A stretch of DNA of 64,000 nucleotides from the NCBI RefSeq assembly GCF_014836545.1, contig NZ_JACSQS010000013.1, forward strand, positions 45,268 to 109,267, written 5' to 3'. How positions within the stretch are numbered: the stretch's first letter is position 1; every line of letters begins with the position of its first letter. Shown in pieces: positions 26,001 through 33,809 of the stretch. Origin of the DNA: Stenotrophomonas lacuserhaii (lineage in GTDB: Bacteria; Pseudomonadota; Gammaproteobacteria; Xanthomonadales; Xanthomonadaceae). The notes under the pieces were generated by a model. It was not told the origin of the DNA and ran no database searches. It was given only the letters and a program-made list of their open reading frames with translations. The position numbers and the translations under genes were made by a program.

Positions 26001-29000
26001 GTGCAGAACAGCGCCACCGCGCTGGGTAACGGTGCCAGCGCCAGTGCGGCATCGGCCTATGCCGTCGGTACAAACGCATCGTCCACCGGTATTTCGGCCC
26101 ACGCGACCGGCACCAATGCGCGCGCCACTGCTGAATCGGCAATTGCCTCGGGCACCAGCTCGCTGGCATCGGCGCAGTACGCCGTCGCGGTCGGCGCCAC
26201 CAGCCAGGCAACGGCAGTCAACAGCTTCGCGGCCGGCTTCAATGCCCAGGCCAGCGGCGCCGATGCGTATGCACTGGGCCGTGGCAGCCGTGCCAGCGGA
26301 ACCGATACCATCGCGTTCGGTCGCGATGCGATTGCCTCGAACAATGACGCCGTGGCGCTGGGACACAACTCGACCACGGCAGCTGTCATCAACACGCCCA
26401 GCGCGCAGGTCGACAAGCTGACCTACATCTACGCGGGTTCCAACGCGACCAGTACGGTCAGCGTGGGTGCAAGCGGCATGCCCCGCACGATCACCAATGT
26501 TGCCGCGGGGCAGGTGGGCTCGAGCAGCACCGATGCGATCAATGGCAGCCAGCTGTATGGCACCAACGAAGCGGTCCGCCTGCTGGGCAACAACTTGGAC
26601 AGCGCGGGCAGCAGCACGGCCGCAGGACTGGGGATCTACTCGAGCTACAACCCGAACAACCACACCGTGACCACTGGTTTCAGGCTGGGCACCAACCAGT
26701 ACACCAATGTCCAGGATGCGCTGACGCGTGCCGCCAGCGGCATCAACCTCAGCGCGCAGGGTGCCAACGCCACCAATGTCGGTCCGACCAGCACCATCGG
26801 CGCCACGATGGACCTTCGCTCGGCCAACGCCAACCTGGCTGTCCGCAAGACCGCGCTCAGCAACACGGTGGAGTTCGAGCTGGCCGAGGACATCGACCTG
26901 GGCGGCGACGGCAGCCTGAAGACCGGCGACACCCGGATCGACAACGCCGGCGTCGCGATCACCAACGGCACGGTGTCGAACATCATCAACGCAGGTTCCT
27001 CGGTGGTGCGCGATGGCACCTCGGATACCACCGTCAGCGCGGGCAACGTGGCCGTGACCACGGGTGGCAACACCACCAACATCGGTGCCACAAGCGTGGT
27101 CGTTGGCGGTGCCAACCCGCTGGTAGTGGACGGTTCCACCGGTACCGTCACCGGCCTGGGCAACAAGACTTTCACCCCGGGCAGCATCACCAGCGGCCGC
27201 GCCGCCACCGAAGACCAGCTGCAGCTGGTCAGCGACGTGGCCAATGCCGGCTGGAACGTCACCGACGCCGACGGCAACGCGGCCAACATCGGTCCGGACG
27301 GCAAGGTCACCTTCACCGGCGACAACAACCTGACCGTGGCCCAGACCGGCGCGGACGACGCCGGCGTAGTGGGCATCACGCTGAAGAAGCAGATCGACCT
27401 GGGCAGCACCGGCAGCGTCACCACCGGCGACACCGTGGTCGACACCAATGGCGTGCAGGTCAACAACGCCATGGGCACTACGATGATCGGTGGCGGCATG
27501 GCGATGCTGACCGATGGCACCCGCTTTACCGCCGTGGCACCGGGCACGGTGGCGCTGTTCGACGGCACCCACACCAGCCAGCTGAACAGCACCGGCCTGC
27601 AGGTAGGCGGCTCCAAGCCGGTGGTCATCGATGGCATGGTGGGCACGGTGAACGGGTTGAGCAACAAGAGCTTCGACCCGACCAAGATCGTCAGCGGCCA
27701 GGCTGCCAGTGAAGACCAGCTGCTGCAGGTCAGCAACGCGGCCAACGCCGGCTGGAACGTCACCGATGCCGACGACAACGTCGCCAACATCGGTCCGGAC
27801 GGCAAGGTCACCTTCACCGGCGACAACAACCTGGCCGTGGCCCAGACCGGCGCGGACGACGCCGGCGTAGTGGGCATCACGCTGAAGAAGCAGATCGACC
27901 TGGGCAGCGCCGGCAGCGTCACCACCGGCGACACCGTGGTGAACACCACCGGCGTATCGGTCGGCACCGGTGTGAACACCACCACCATTGGTGCGAACAG
28001 CGTCGTTGTGGGCGGTGCCAACCCGATCGTGGTCAACGGTTCCAACGGTACCGTCACCGGCCTGAGCAACAAGACCTTCACTCCGGGCAGCATCACCAGC
28101 GGTCGTGCCGCCACCGAGGACCAGTTGCAGCAGGTCAGCCAGACCGTCAGCGCCGGCTGGGACATCAGCGCCGATGGCCTGAACGTTTCCAAGGTGTCTT
28201 CGACCAGCCCGACCGGCAGCAGCGTGGACCTGAGCTCGGCCGACGGCAACGTGGTGCTGACCAAGGCCGACGACAGCAATGACGTGTCCTTCGGCCTGGC
28301 TGAAGACATCAAACTGGGTGCCAACGGCAGCTTGACCGCCGGCAACAGCACGCTGGACACCAGTGGGCTGATCGTCACCGGCAGCACCGGTGCCACCACC
28401 GTAGGCGCCACCGCGATCACCGTCGGCGGTGCGAAGCCGCTGGTGCTCAACGGCTCCACCGGCACCATCGGCGGGCTGAGCAACACCTCGTTTGATCCGA
28501 CCGCTGTCACCAGCGGCCAGGCGGCCACCGAAGACCAGCTCAAGCAGGTCAGCGATGTCGCCACGGCGGGCTGGAACGTCACCGATGCGGCAGGCAGCAC
28601 CGCCAACATCGGCCCCAACGGCAAGGTCACCTTCACCGGCGACAGCAACCTGGACGTGGCCCAGACCGGTGTGGACGGTGAAGGCGTGGTGGCGGTCACG
28701 CTGAAGAAGAACCTGGACCTGGGCAGCACCGGCAGTGTCACCACCGGCAACACCGTGGTCGACAACAGCGGCGTTCAAGTCGGCGATGGCACGTCCACCA
28801 CCAGCATCGGCGCAACCGCGATCAATGTGGGCGGCACGATCGTGCTCAACGGTGCGTCCGGCACCATCGGTGGGCTGAGCAACACGACGTTCGATCCGAC
28901 CGGCATCACCAGCGGCCAGGCGGCCACCGAAGACCAGCTCAAGCAGGTCAGCGATGTCGCCAGCGCTGGCTGGAACGTCACCGATGCGGCCGGCAACACC

Positions 29001-30692
29001 GCCAACATCGGCCCGAACGGCAAGGTCACCTTCACCGGCGACAGCAACCTGGACGTGGCCCAGACCGGTGCGGACGATGCCGGCGTGGTGGCGGTCAGCC
29101 TGAAAAAGAACCTGGACCTGGGCAGCACCGGCAGCGTGGCCATCGGCAACACCCTGCTGGACAACAACGGCCTGACCCTGGTCGGTGGCCCGAGCATCAC
29201 CAGCGCCGGCATCGACGCAGGCAGCAGTCGCGTCACCAACGTGGCGGCTGGCGTGGATGGCACCGATGCGGTCAACGTGGACCAGATGGGCGATGCCATC
29301 GAAGCCGGTCGTACGCGTTATTACAGCGTCAACTCCACCGGTGGCGGCAATGAAGCCAACGATGGTGCGACCGGCGCCGATGCGATCGCTGCGGGCCGCG
29401 ACGCGCAAGCCGATGGCGACCAGGCGGTTGCGATGGGCGTGGGTGCAGTGGCCGCCGGCACGGGCAGCCTGGCACTCGGTGCCGGTGCGAACGCGCAGGC
29501 AGTCAACAGCCTGGCCTTCGGCAACGGCGCGGTGGCCAGCCATGGCAACAGCATCGCGATGGGCGCCGGTTCGGCCACCACCGTGGGCGCGCAGGTGAAC
29601 TACCAGGGTGCCTACGTCGGCAACTCCAGCTCGACCGGTGAGATGAATCTCGGTGGCCGCCAGGTCACCGGCGTGGCAGCCGGTTCGGCGGCGACCGATG
29701 CGGTCAACGTCAGCCAGCTCAATGCCGGCGTTGCCAGTGCGGTGGGCGATTCCAAGCAGTACACCGATACCCAGATCGGCGTGGTCAACACCCGCATCGA
29801 CGGTATCGACAACCGTGTCACCACCATCGAAGGCGACCTGATCGATATCCGTGGCGACATCACCGACATCCGCAACGACGTGGTGGACATCCAGGGTGAC
29901 ATCACCGACCTGGACGGCCGCATGAGCAGCGTGGAAGGCGATATCCGCAATGCCAACCAGGTCGCAGGCACCACTGTTGCCAAGGTCACCGACATCGAAT
30001 ACGGTGCCGACGGCATGTTCCAGGTCAGCCAGGACGGCGATCTGAACAAGCCGCAGGCCACTGGCCAGAATTCGGTGGGCGGCGGCAAGGGCGCGGTGGC
30101 ATCGGGCGCCAACAGCACGGCCCTGGGTAACCAGGCTGTGGCCAGCGGCGCCAACAGCACCGCCATCGGCCAGGGCTCGATTGCCAGCCACGACAACAGC
30201 GTGGCGCTGGGCCAGGGCTCGAAGACCACGGTGGGCGCACAGACCGGCTACAACGCCGCGTACGTGGGCAGCAGCACCTCCACCGGTGAGGTCAACATCG
30301 GCGGCCGCACGATGACCGGCGTTGCGGCCGGTATCGCTGGCACCGATGCGACCAACGTCAACCAGCTGACTGCGGGCGTCAACCAGGCCATCACCTCGGC
30401 CAACCAGTACACCGATGCGCGCATCGGCAAGGTGGAAGACGACCTGTGGCAGCTGGACCGCGGCTACCGCAGCGCCACCGCCGCCGCCATGGCGATGGCC
30501 GGCCTGCCGCAGGCCTACCTGCCGGGCAAGAGCATGTTGTCGATGGCCTTCGGTGGCTACCAGAGCGAGTACGGCATGGCGCTGGGCCTGTCCGGCATCA
30601 CCGACAACGGCCGCTGGGTCTACAAGGCCCAGGCCAGCGGCAACACCATGCGCGACTGGGGCTTCTCGGTCGGTGCCGGCCTGCAGTGGTGA
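23010..30692 (+). CDS. giant trimeric autotransporter adhesin (YadA-like), 2560 aa
   Basis: The start MNKIYRKIWNKALGRIVVAS is an extended signal peptide region, as used by large type V autotransporters, and fixes the start at 23010; a hydrophobic core and AHAQ cleavage site follow near residue 60. The passenger has YadA head blocks with repeated AIAIG / AVG / ALG motifs (about residues 270-640 and 780-1140), a long stalk of repeated AGWNVTDA..GNLDLGSTGSVTTG-type modules (about 1360-2060), another head, and an ID/IT/IR-rich coiled coil near residue 2270. The last 80 residues (from DLWQLDRGYRSATAAAMAMAGL to GLQW) form the YadA anchor, which makes a trimeric 12-strand barrel in the outer membrane. 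Expected role: adhesion, autoaggregation or biofilm. Confidence 0.93.
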   Translation: MNKIYRKIWNKALGRIVVASELASSDGGGATVGAVGTQRGGAHARLALGVALALASIGAHAQDMDLGPDGSVTAGQTVLDNEGLRVGAAVAIGATAINVGNLVMDAGTNELRGLSNRTWNANGSYTAGRAATEEQLKVVSDSANAGWNVAVGGSQTNIGPGGTVTFQGDDNITLSQNNGAVSVALDKALDLGATGSVTTGATSINNTGLRITGGPSVTTTGINAGNSKITQVTGGSIVQGGTEAVTGGQLWAMQQQLYTDGQGTKYFHVQSTAADSKAVGGESVAIGPNTIADGYHSIAAGDGASTDLTAEAAIAMGRDANTHAARSVVLGDQASIATRYANDAIVIGTRAHVDGVQVAPANAAIAIGMDSTTKADSSIVIGNAATVDSEYANDAIAIGSNARAEGQSAIEAVAIGVNARVTATRATAVGTDAQALGANSIALGQATASGGSAIAAGNAAEAETPNSISLGSGAGVGTVGNAAGDRTSHIAIGTGAGTNVAGNQTTAIGFQAGANVTGDQNIAIGSQAGTGITGDFNVAVGYQANSGAANLQRSVAVGSGSSADSDANAFGYGATAQGVGAVAVGTESNAGAHGVALGRNTIAENGNVALGFASEALNSDLAGNGYLTGTTPIGNVVSVGNTGAGTQRRIVNVADGAQRYDAANVGQLRATQQTVANLIGGEVTVDAASGNFSQITLRDSSNNEFKFNTVTEALGAVTNGTVSTLPANAVVRNNDGGISNVNAGVLGTDAVNVAQLNSTVANNSSKYVSIKSTDAANRDNAGATGNNATAIGPQADATGNEALALGYRTRAQAASAVAIGSDVNALGVASTVVGNESYAYGRSGIAIGDRAVSSGNNSITIGTDAQADPKSPVATVNNAIVIGTEAEVSADDGIAMGRSALASEERAVAQGYDAHATGIDALAEGTRARASGLRAQASGTDAQASGVDAIASGTDSRGYAVNGVALGRGAVAGIANPLPADVANNINAVAIGNGAQAVQNSATALGNGASASAASAYAVGTNASSTGISAHATGTNARATAESAIASGTSSLASAQYAVAVGATSQATAVNSFAAGFNAQASGADAYALGRGSRASGTDTIAFGRDAIASNNDAVALGHNSTTAAVINTPSAQVDKLTYIYAGSNATSTVSVGASGMPRTITNVAAGQVGSSSTDAINGSQLYGTNEAVRLLGNNLDSAGSSTAAGLGIYSSYNPNNHTVTTGFRLGTNQYTNVQDALTRAASGINLSAQGANATNVGPTSTIGATMDLRSANANLAVRKTALSNTVEFELAEDIDLGGDGSLKTGDTRIDNAGVAITNGTVSNIINAGSSVVRDGTSDTTVSAGNVAVTTGGNTTNIGATSVVVGGANPLVVDGSTGTVTGLGNKTFTPGSITSGRAATEDQLQLVSDVANAGWNVTDADGNAANIGPDGKVTFTGDNNLTVAQTGADDAGVVGITLKKQIDLGSTGSVTTGDTVVDTNGVQVNNAMGTTMIGGGMAMLTDGTRFTAVAPGTVALFDGTHTSQLNSTGLQVGGSKPVVIDGMVGTVNGLSNKSFDPTKIVSGQAASEDQLLQVSNAANAGWNVTDADDNVANIGPDGKVTFTGDNNLAVAQTGADDAGVVGITLKKQIDLGSAGSVTTGDTVVNTTGVSVGTGVNTTTIGANSVVVGGANPIVVNGSNGTVTGLSNKTFTPGSITSGRAATEDQLQQVSQTVSAGWDISADGLNVSKVSSTSPTGSSVDLSSADGNVVLTKADDSNDVSFGLAEDIKLGANGSLTAGNSTLDTSGLIVTGSTGATTVGATAITVGGAKPLVLNGSTGTIGGLSNTSFDPTAVTSGQAATEDQLKQVSDVATAGWNVTDAAGSTANIGPNGKVTFTGDSNLDVAQTGVDGEGVVAVTLKKNLDLGSTGSVTTGNTVVDNSGVQVGDGTSTTSIGATAINVGGTIVLNGASGTIGGLSNTTFDPTGITSGQAATEDQLKQVSDVASAGWNVTDAAGNTANIGPNGKVTFTGDSNLDVAQTGADDAGVVAVSLKKNLDLGSTGSVAIGNTLLDNNGLTLVGGPSITSAGIDAGSSRVTNVAAGVDGTDAVNVDQMGDAIEAGRTRYYSVNSTGGGNEANDGATGADAIAAGRDAQADGDQAVAMGVGAVAAGTGSLALGAGANAQAVNSLAFGNGAVASHGNSIAMGAGSATTVGAQVNYQGAYVGNSSSTGEMNLGGRQVTGVAAGSAATDAVNVSQLNAGVASAVGDSKQYTDTQIGVVNTRIDGIDNRVTTIEGDLIDIRGDITDIRNDVVDIQGDITDLDGRMSSVEGDIRNANQVAGTTVAKVTDIEYGADGMFQVSQDGDLNKPQATGQNSVGGGKGAVASGANSTALGNQAVASGANSTAIGQGSIASHDNSVALGQGSKTTVGAQTGYNAAYVGSSTSTGEVNIGGRTMTGVAAGIAGTDATNVNQLTAGVNQAITSANQYTDARIGKVEDDLWQLDRGYRSATAAAMAMAGLPQAYLPGKSMLSMAFGGYQSEYGMALGLSGITDNGRWVYKAQASGNTMRDWGFSVGAGLQW
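27180..29130 (+). repeat. tandem stalk repeats inside the adhesin gene
   Basis: A module of roughly 400-500 bases recurs with high nucleotide identity, beginning with codons for AATEDQLQ(V)S near 27205, 27705, 28110, 28525 and 28925. Each includes GWNVTDA, ANIGP.GKVTFTGD and DLGSTGSV segments. The third copy is more divergent (GWDISADGLNVSK). Such near-identical in-frame repeats allow length change by recombination. Confidence 0.8.
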
Positions 30693-30779
30693 TGTCGTCC
30701 TGACCTGGGGGAACGGGGCCGGCCATGCGCTGGCCCCGCTTCCCACGCTGTCTCCCATTCGAATTCGAAGGATTGTTTG

Positions 30780-31583
30780 ATGAACATGGCAAACCGTTTC
30801 AAAGCCGCCGCCACCACCGCACTGGTCCTGGCTCTCGCGGCCTGCACCACCCAGGCCACCAAGCAGGGCCCGGGTGAAGTGAGCTTCCCGGACCGTGATC
30901 GCATCGTGTTGAAGGAAGGTACTTTCCCGAACGTGGCCAACCTGCGCAGCATCGGCCCGGGTGTCACCAAGGACCAGCTGTACCACCTGCTGGGCCGTCC
31001 GCATTTCAGCGAAGGCTTCGCACCGAAGGCCTGGAATTACCTGTTCCACTTCCGCACGCCCGAAGGCGTGGTGACCTGCCAGTACCAGGTGCGGTTCGAC
31101 AATGAAAAGCGCGGCCAGTCGTTCCATTGGGCGCCGGCATCCTGTGCGGATGTGCTGAATCCGCCGGTCGCCCCGGTGGCGCCCGTGGCCGCTGACGGCG
31201 TGGCGCGTTTCTCGCTGTCGGCCGATGCATTGTTCGCGTTCGGCCGCTCCGGCGTGGCCGACATCAAGCCGGACGGCAACGCCGAACTGAAGCGCATCGC
31301 CGCTGAAATCAGCGCCGCCAAGGACAGCCAGGTGACGGTGGTCGGGCATACCGACCGCATCGGCAGCGACGCCAGCAACCAGCGTTTGTCGCAGGCACGC
31401 GCGGACACCGTGCGTGGCGTCCTGGTAAGCCAGGGCGTGGCCGCAGCCAGCATCCGTGCCGAAGGCCGCGGCGAAGCCGAACCGGTAACGCGTGACTGTG
31501 CCGATTCGCTGGCACACCGCGCGCTGGTGGCCTGCCTAGCCCCGGACCGCCGCGTGGAAATCGCCGTCAGCGGCTCACGCTGA
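30780..31583 (+). CDS. OmpA-type lipoprotein with an N-terminal BamE/SmpA-like domain
   Basis: The 267-residue protein has a lipobox ending ALAAC (Cys about 20). A first domain (SIGPGVTKDQLYHLLGRPHFSEGF, residues about 58-90) resembles the SmpA/OmlA/BamE fold. A C-terminal OmpA-like peptidoglycan-binding domain shows SADALFAFGRS, TVVGHTDRIGSDASNQRLSQARA and NRRVEIAV-type ending (DRRVEIAVSG). It lies 87 bases after the giant adhesin in the same direction. Lipoproteins encoded next to trimeric autotransporters can help their assembly or anchoring, so a helper role is likely though unproven. AAGGA precedes the ATG at 30780. Confidence 0.85.
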   Translation: MNMANRFKAAATTALVLALAACTTQATKQGPGEVSFPDRDRIVLKEGTFPNVANLRSIGPGVTKDQLYHLLGRPHFSEGFAPKAWNYLFHFRTPEGVVTCQYQVRFDNEKRGQSFHWAPASCADVLNPPVAPVAPVAADGVARFSLSADALFAFGRSGVADIKPDGNAELKRIAAEISAAKDSQVTVVGHTDRIGSDASNQRLSQARADTVRGVLVSQGVAAASIRAEGRGEAEPVTRDCADSLAHRALVACLAPDRRVEIAVSGSR

Positions 31584-31608
31584 CCGCATCACTGGCCGTC
31601 ACTGCTCC

Positions 31609-31670
31609 GGTAGTGACGGCCGCTGGCCGTCAACGCCTGCTCCTGGTGGGTGACGACCGTTGGTCGTCAC
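31609..31670. repeat. SMAG pair after the OmpA-type lipoprotein gene
   Basis: GGTAGTGACGGCCGCTGGCC and GGTGGGTGACGACCGTTGGT palindromes in direct order, lying between convergent genes. Confidence 0.85.
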
Positions 31671-31688
31671 GCCCTTGCCCCACCTACC

Positions 31689-32036
31689 TCAGATCCCGCT
31701 CTTGGCGAATTCCTGATTCAACGCGTGCGTCATCCGCGCAATCTCAGGCGTCAAACAGGTGTTGAACTGCGCCGGATCCTTGCACCGCGCCGCCACCTCG
31801 GTGGAGCGCTGCTTCAATCCGAACGTCCCCAGAATCCCGCGCGCACGGACGAAACACGCCGCACCCGGTGAGCCCTGCTGCAGCTCGCCATGGCGTGCCG
31901 TGCAATGGGTGATGGCCGCCGCCAGTGCAGCCGCATTGACCGCATACAACGCACCTTCGCTGGTATCAGCAGCACGCGCGTGGTGGGGCAGGGCGATCGC
32001 CACGCCCAACAGCATCGTCGTCCAGATCGATTTCAC
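31689..32036 (-). CDS. secreted protein of unknown function, 115 aa
   Basis: The start MKSIWTTMLLGVAIALPHHARA gives a signal peptide cleaved near ARA-AD. The mature part is short and helical with four cysteines (in ITHCTARHG, GAACFVRA, AARCKDP and FNTCLTPE), enough for two disulphide bonds in the periplasm. No family was recognised. It is transcribed leftward after the acyl-CoA synthetase gene, about 70 bases beyond it. Confidence 0.65.
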   Translation of the reverse strand: MKSIWTTMLLGVAIALPHHARAADTSEGALYAVNAAALAAAITHCTARHGELQQGSPGAACFVRARGILGTFGLKQRSTEVAARCKDPAQFNTCLTPEIARMTHALNQEFAKSGI

Positions 32037-32105
32037 ATCAACGCTCCGGCACAGGCAGACGGCCCATGCATCTTCTGGGCGTGATTCTAGCGCACGCGCG
32101 CCGGC

Positions 32106-33746
32106 TCATTGACCCGCCTGACGGGCCACTTCGGCCGCCCGCAGCACGAAGCGCTGCACCTTGCCGCTCGGCGTCTTCGGGACCTCACTGACGAACTCCA
32201 CCAGCCGCGGATAGGCATGCGCGGACAGTCGTGTCTTCACGTACTGCTGCAGTTGCGCGGCCAACGCCGCATCGCCTTCGATGCCGCTACTGGCGATCAC
32301 GAAGGCCTTCACGATCTCGGTGCGCTCCGCATCAGGAACGCCGATCACCACCGCCTCGGCGACGGCGGGATGTTCCAGCAGCGCGCTTTCCACGTCGAAC
32401 GGACCGATCCGATAACCGGACGAGGTGATCACATCATCGGATCGCCCGATGAAGCTGATAGAGCCGTCGTCCTCGCATTCCACGGTGTCGCCGGTCAGGT
32501 AGTAGCCATCGCGGATGGCCGGTGTGTCCGCGCCGTAGTAGCCGGTGAACCACATCAGCGGCGAGCACGCGATGTCGATCGCCAGGATGCCTGGCGTTCG
32601 CGGGGGCAGCTCGCGGCCGTCATCGTCCAGCACCGCCACGCGGTAGCCCGGCATCGCGAAGCCGGACGATCCCGCACGCACCGCATGCTCCAGTGCGTGA
32701 TGGTTGTTCACCACCATGCCGGTTTCGGTCTGTCCGTAGTGATCCAGTACGGTGGTGGACAGATGGGCAGTGAACCAGCGAGCGATCTCGGCATTCAACG
32801 GCTCGCCGGCACTGCTGACCGCCCGCAGTTGGCCCGCGACGCGCGCGGCCGATGCCTCGCCCGCCGCGATGATCTGCCGGTAGGCGGTCGGCGAGCCCGC
32901 CAGGTTGGTGACGCCCAGCCGTTCGATCACCTCGTGCAGGCCCTGCACGGTGAACGGCGCCTCGTTGAAGGTGGTCGCCTCCCCGAGCATGAGGGGGCCG
33001 ATCACCGCGTAGTACAGCCCATACGCCCAGCCGGGATCGGCGATATTCCAGAACACATCGCCGGGGCGGAGATCCACCGCCAACTGCATGTAGCTGGCGA
33101 AGGACATCAGCGCCCGCAGTGGTACCGGAACGCCCTTCGGCGCGCCGGTGGTGCCTGAGGTGGACAGCAGCACCATCAGCGCATCGCCGCGCAGCAGCAC
33201 CGGTTCGAAGGGCGCGCTGCCGGCGTCGGCCAGACGCGCGCGCCAGTCGATGTCCGCTGCTTCAGCAGGCTGGTCGGCGGGGAGAATCGTGGCGACCGGC
33301 GGACAGTCTTCGACATCATCCAGCTTGTGCCGGTTGATGTGATCGGTGACCACCAGCCGGGTGCGGCCGGTGCGCAGCCGCGATTCGATGGCCTTGGCCC
33401 CGAAGGCGGTGAACAGTGGCTGGTACACAGCGCCTACGCGCCACGTGCCGAGGATCGTGGCCAGCAGCTCCGGCGTGCGCGGCAGCATGCCGGCCACCAC
33501 ATCGCCGCGGCCGATGCCCTGTGCGGTGAGCACATGCGCGACCCTGGATGCGGCCGCGCGCAGGTCTTCGAAGGTGTACAGGTGCAGGCTGCCGTCCGTG
33601 CTGATCCAGCGCAGCGCCAAGCGATCATTGCCGCAATGGCGGTCACAGCATTCCACGCAGGCATTGATGCCGTCCTGCAGGTCGCCGTGCAGGCGGCCTT
33701 CCCAGTCGTGGAGGTTGAAGTCATCCACGGCACGTTGATAGGTCAT
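32106..33746 (-). CDS. acetyl/propionyl-CoA synthetase-like AMP-forming enzyme
   Basis: The 546-residue protein has the adenylate-forming family motifs: the P-loop LLSTSGTTGAPKGVPVP near residue 190, the YGQTETGM motif, GYYLTGDTVECEDDGSISFIGRSDDVITSSGYRIGP with the hinge, and a C-terminal catalytic lysine in PKTPSGKVQR. The ISS and WYG regions favour a short-chain acyl-CoA synthetase of the AcsA type over a long-chain enzyme. It activates a carboxylate through acyl-AMP. The ATG at 33746 is preferred because GGAG lies eight bases upstream; a GTG at 33773 gives a nine-residue extension. Confidence 0.85.
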   Translation of the reverse strand: MTYQRAVDDFNLHDWEGRLHGDLQDGINACVECCDRHCGNDRLALRWISTDGSLHLYTFEDLRAAASRVAHVLTAQGIGRGDVVAGMLPRTPELLATILGTWRVGAVYQPLFTAFGAKAIESRLRTGRTRLVVTDHINRHKLDDVEDCPPVATILPADQPAEAADIDWRARLADAGSAPFEPVLLRGDALMVLLSTSGTTGAPKGVPVPLRALMSFASYMQLAVDLRPGDVFWNIADPGWAYGLYYAVIGPLMLGEATTFNEAPFTVQGLHEVIERLGVTNLAGSPTAYRQIIAAGEASAARVAGQLRAVSSAGEPLNAEIARWFTAHLSTTVLDHYGQTETGMVVNNHHALEHAVRAGSSGFAMPGYRVAVLDDDGRELPPRTPGILAIDIACSPLMWFTGYYGADTPAIRDGYYLTGDTVECEDDGSISFIGRSDDVITSSGYRIGPFDVESALLEHPAVAEAVVIGVPDAERTEIVKAFVIASSGIEGDAALAAQLQQYVKTRLSAHAYPRLVEFVSEVPKTPSGKVQRFVLRAAEVARQAGQ

Positions 33747-33809
33747 GGGGGAGCTCCGGGGCGTGTCTGGCACGATACCCCGTTGCGTGGGGCTGTGGGT
33801 CGTGCCGGC

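Noticed and set aside
23835..28765. Further long minus-strand frames (639 and 706 codons) inside the adhesin gene
   Set aside because: Same cause; no ribosome binding sites or recognisable motifs.
30714..30740. GGGGCC/GGCCCC hairpin after the adhesin gene as terminator
   Set aside because: Stem is short and no T-run follows; the OmpA-type lipoprotein gene behind it is likely co-transcribed.
25875..31517. 1880-codon open frame on the minus strand across the adhesin gene
   Set aside because: It is the complement of the repetitive Gly/Ala/Thr/Asn-rich adhesin coding sequence in GC-rich DNA, shows no domain, and overlaps the clear plus-strand adhesin and OmpA-type lipoprotein genes.
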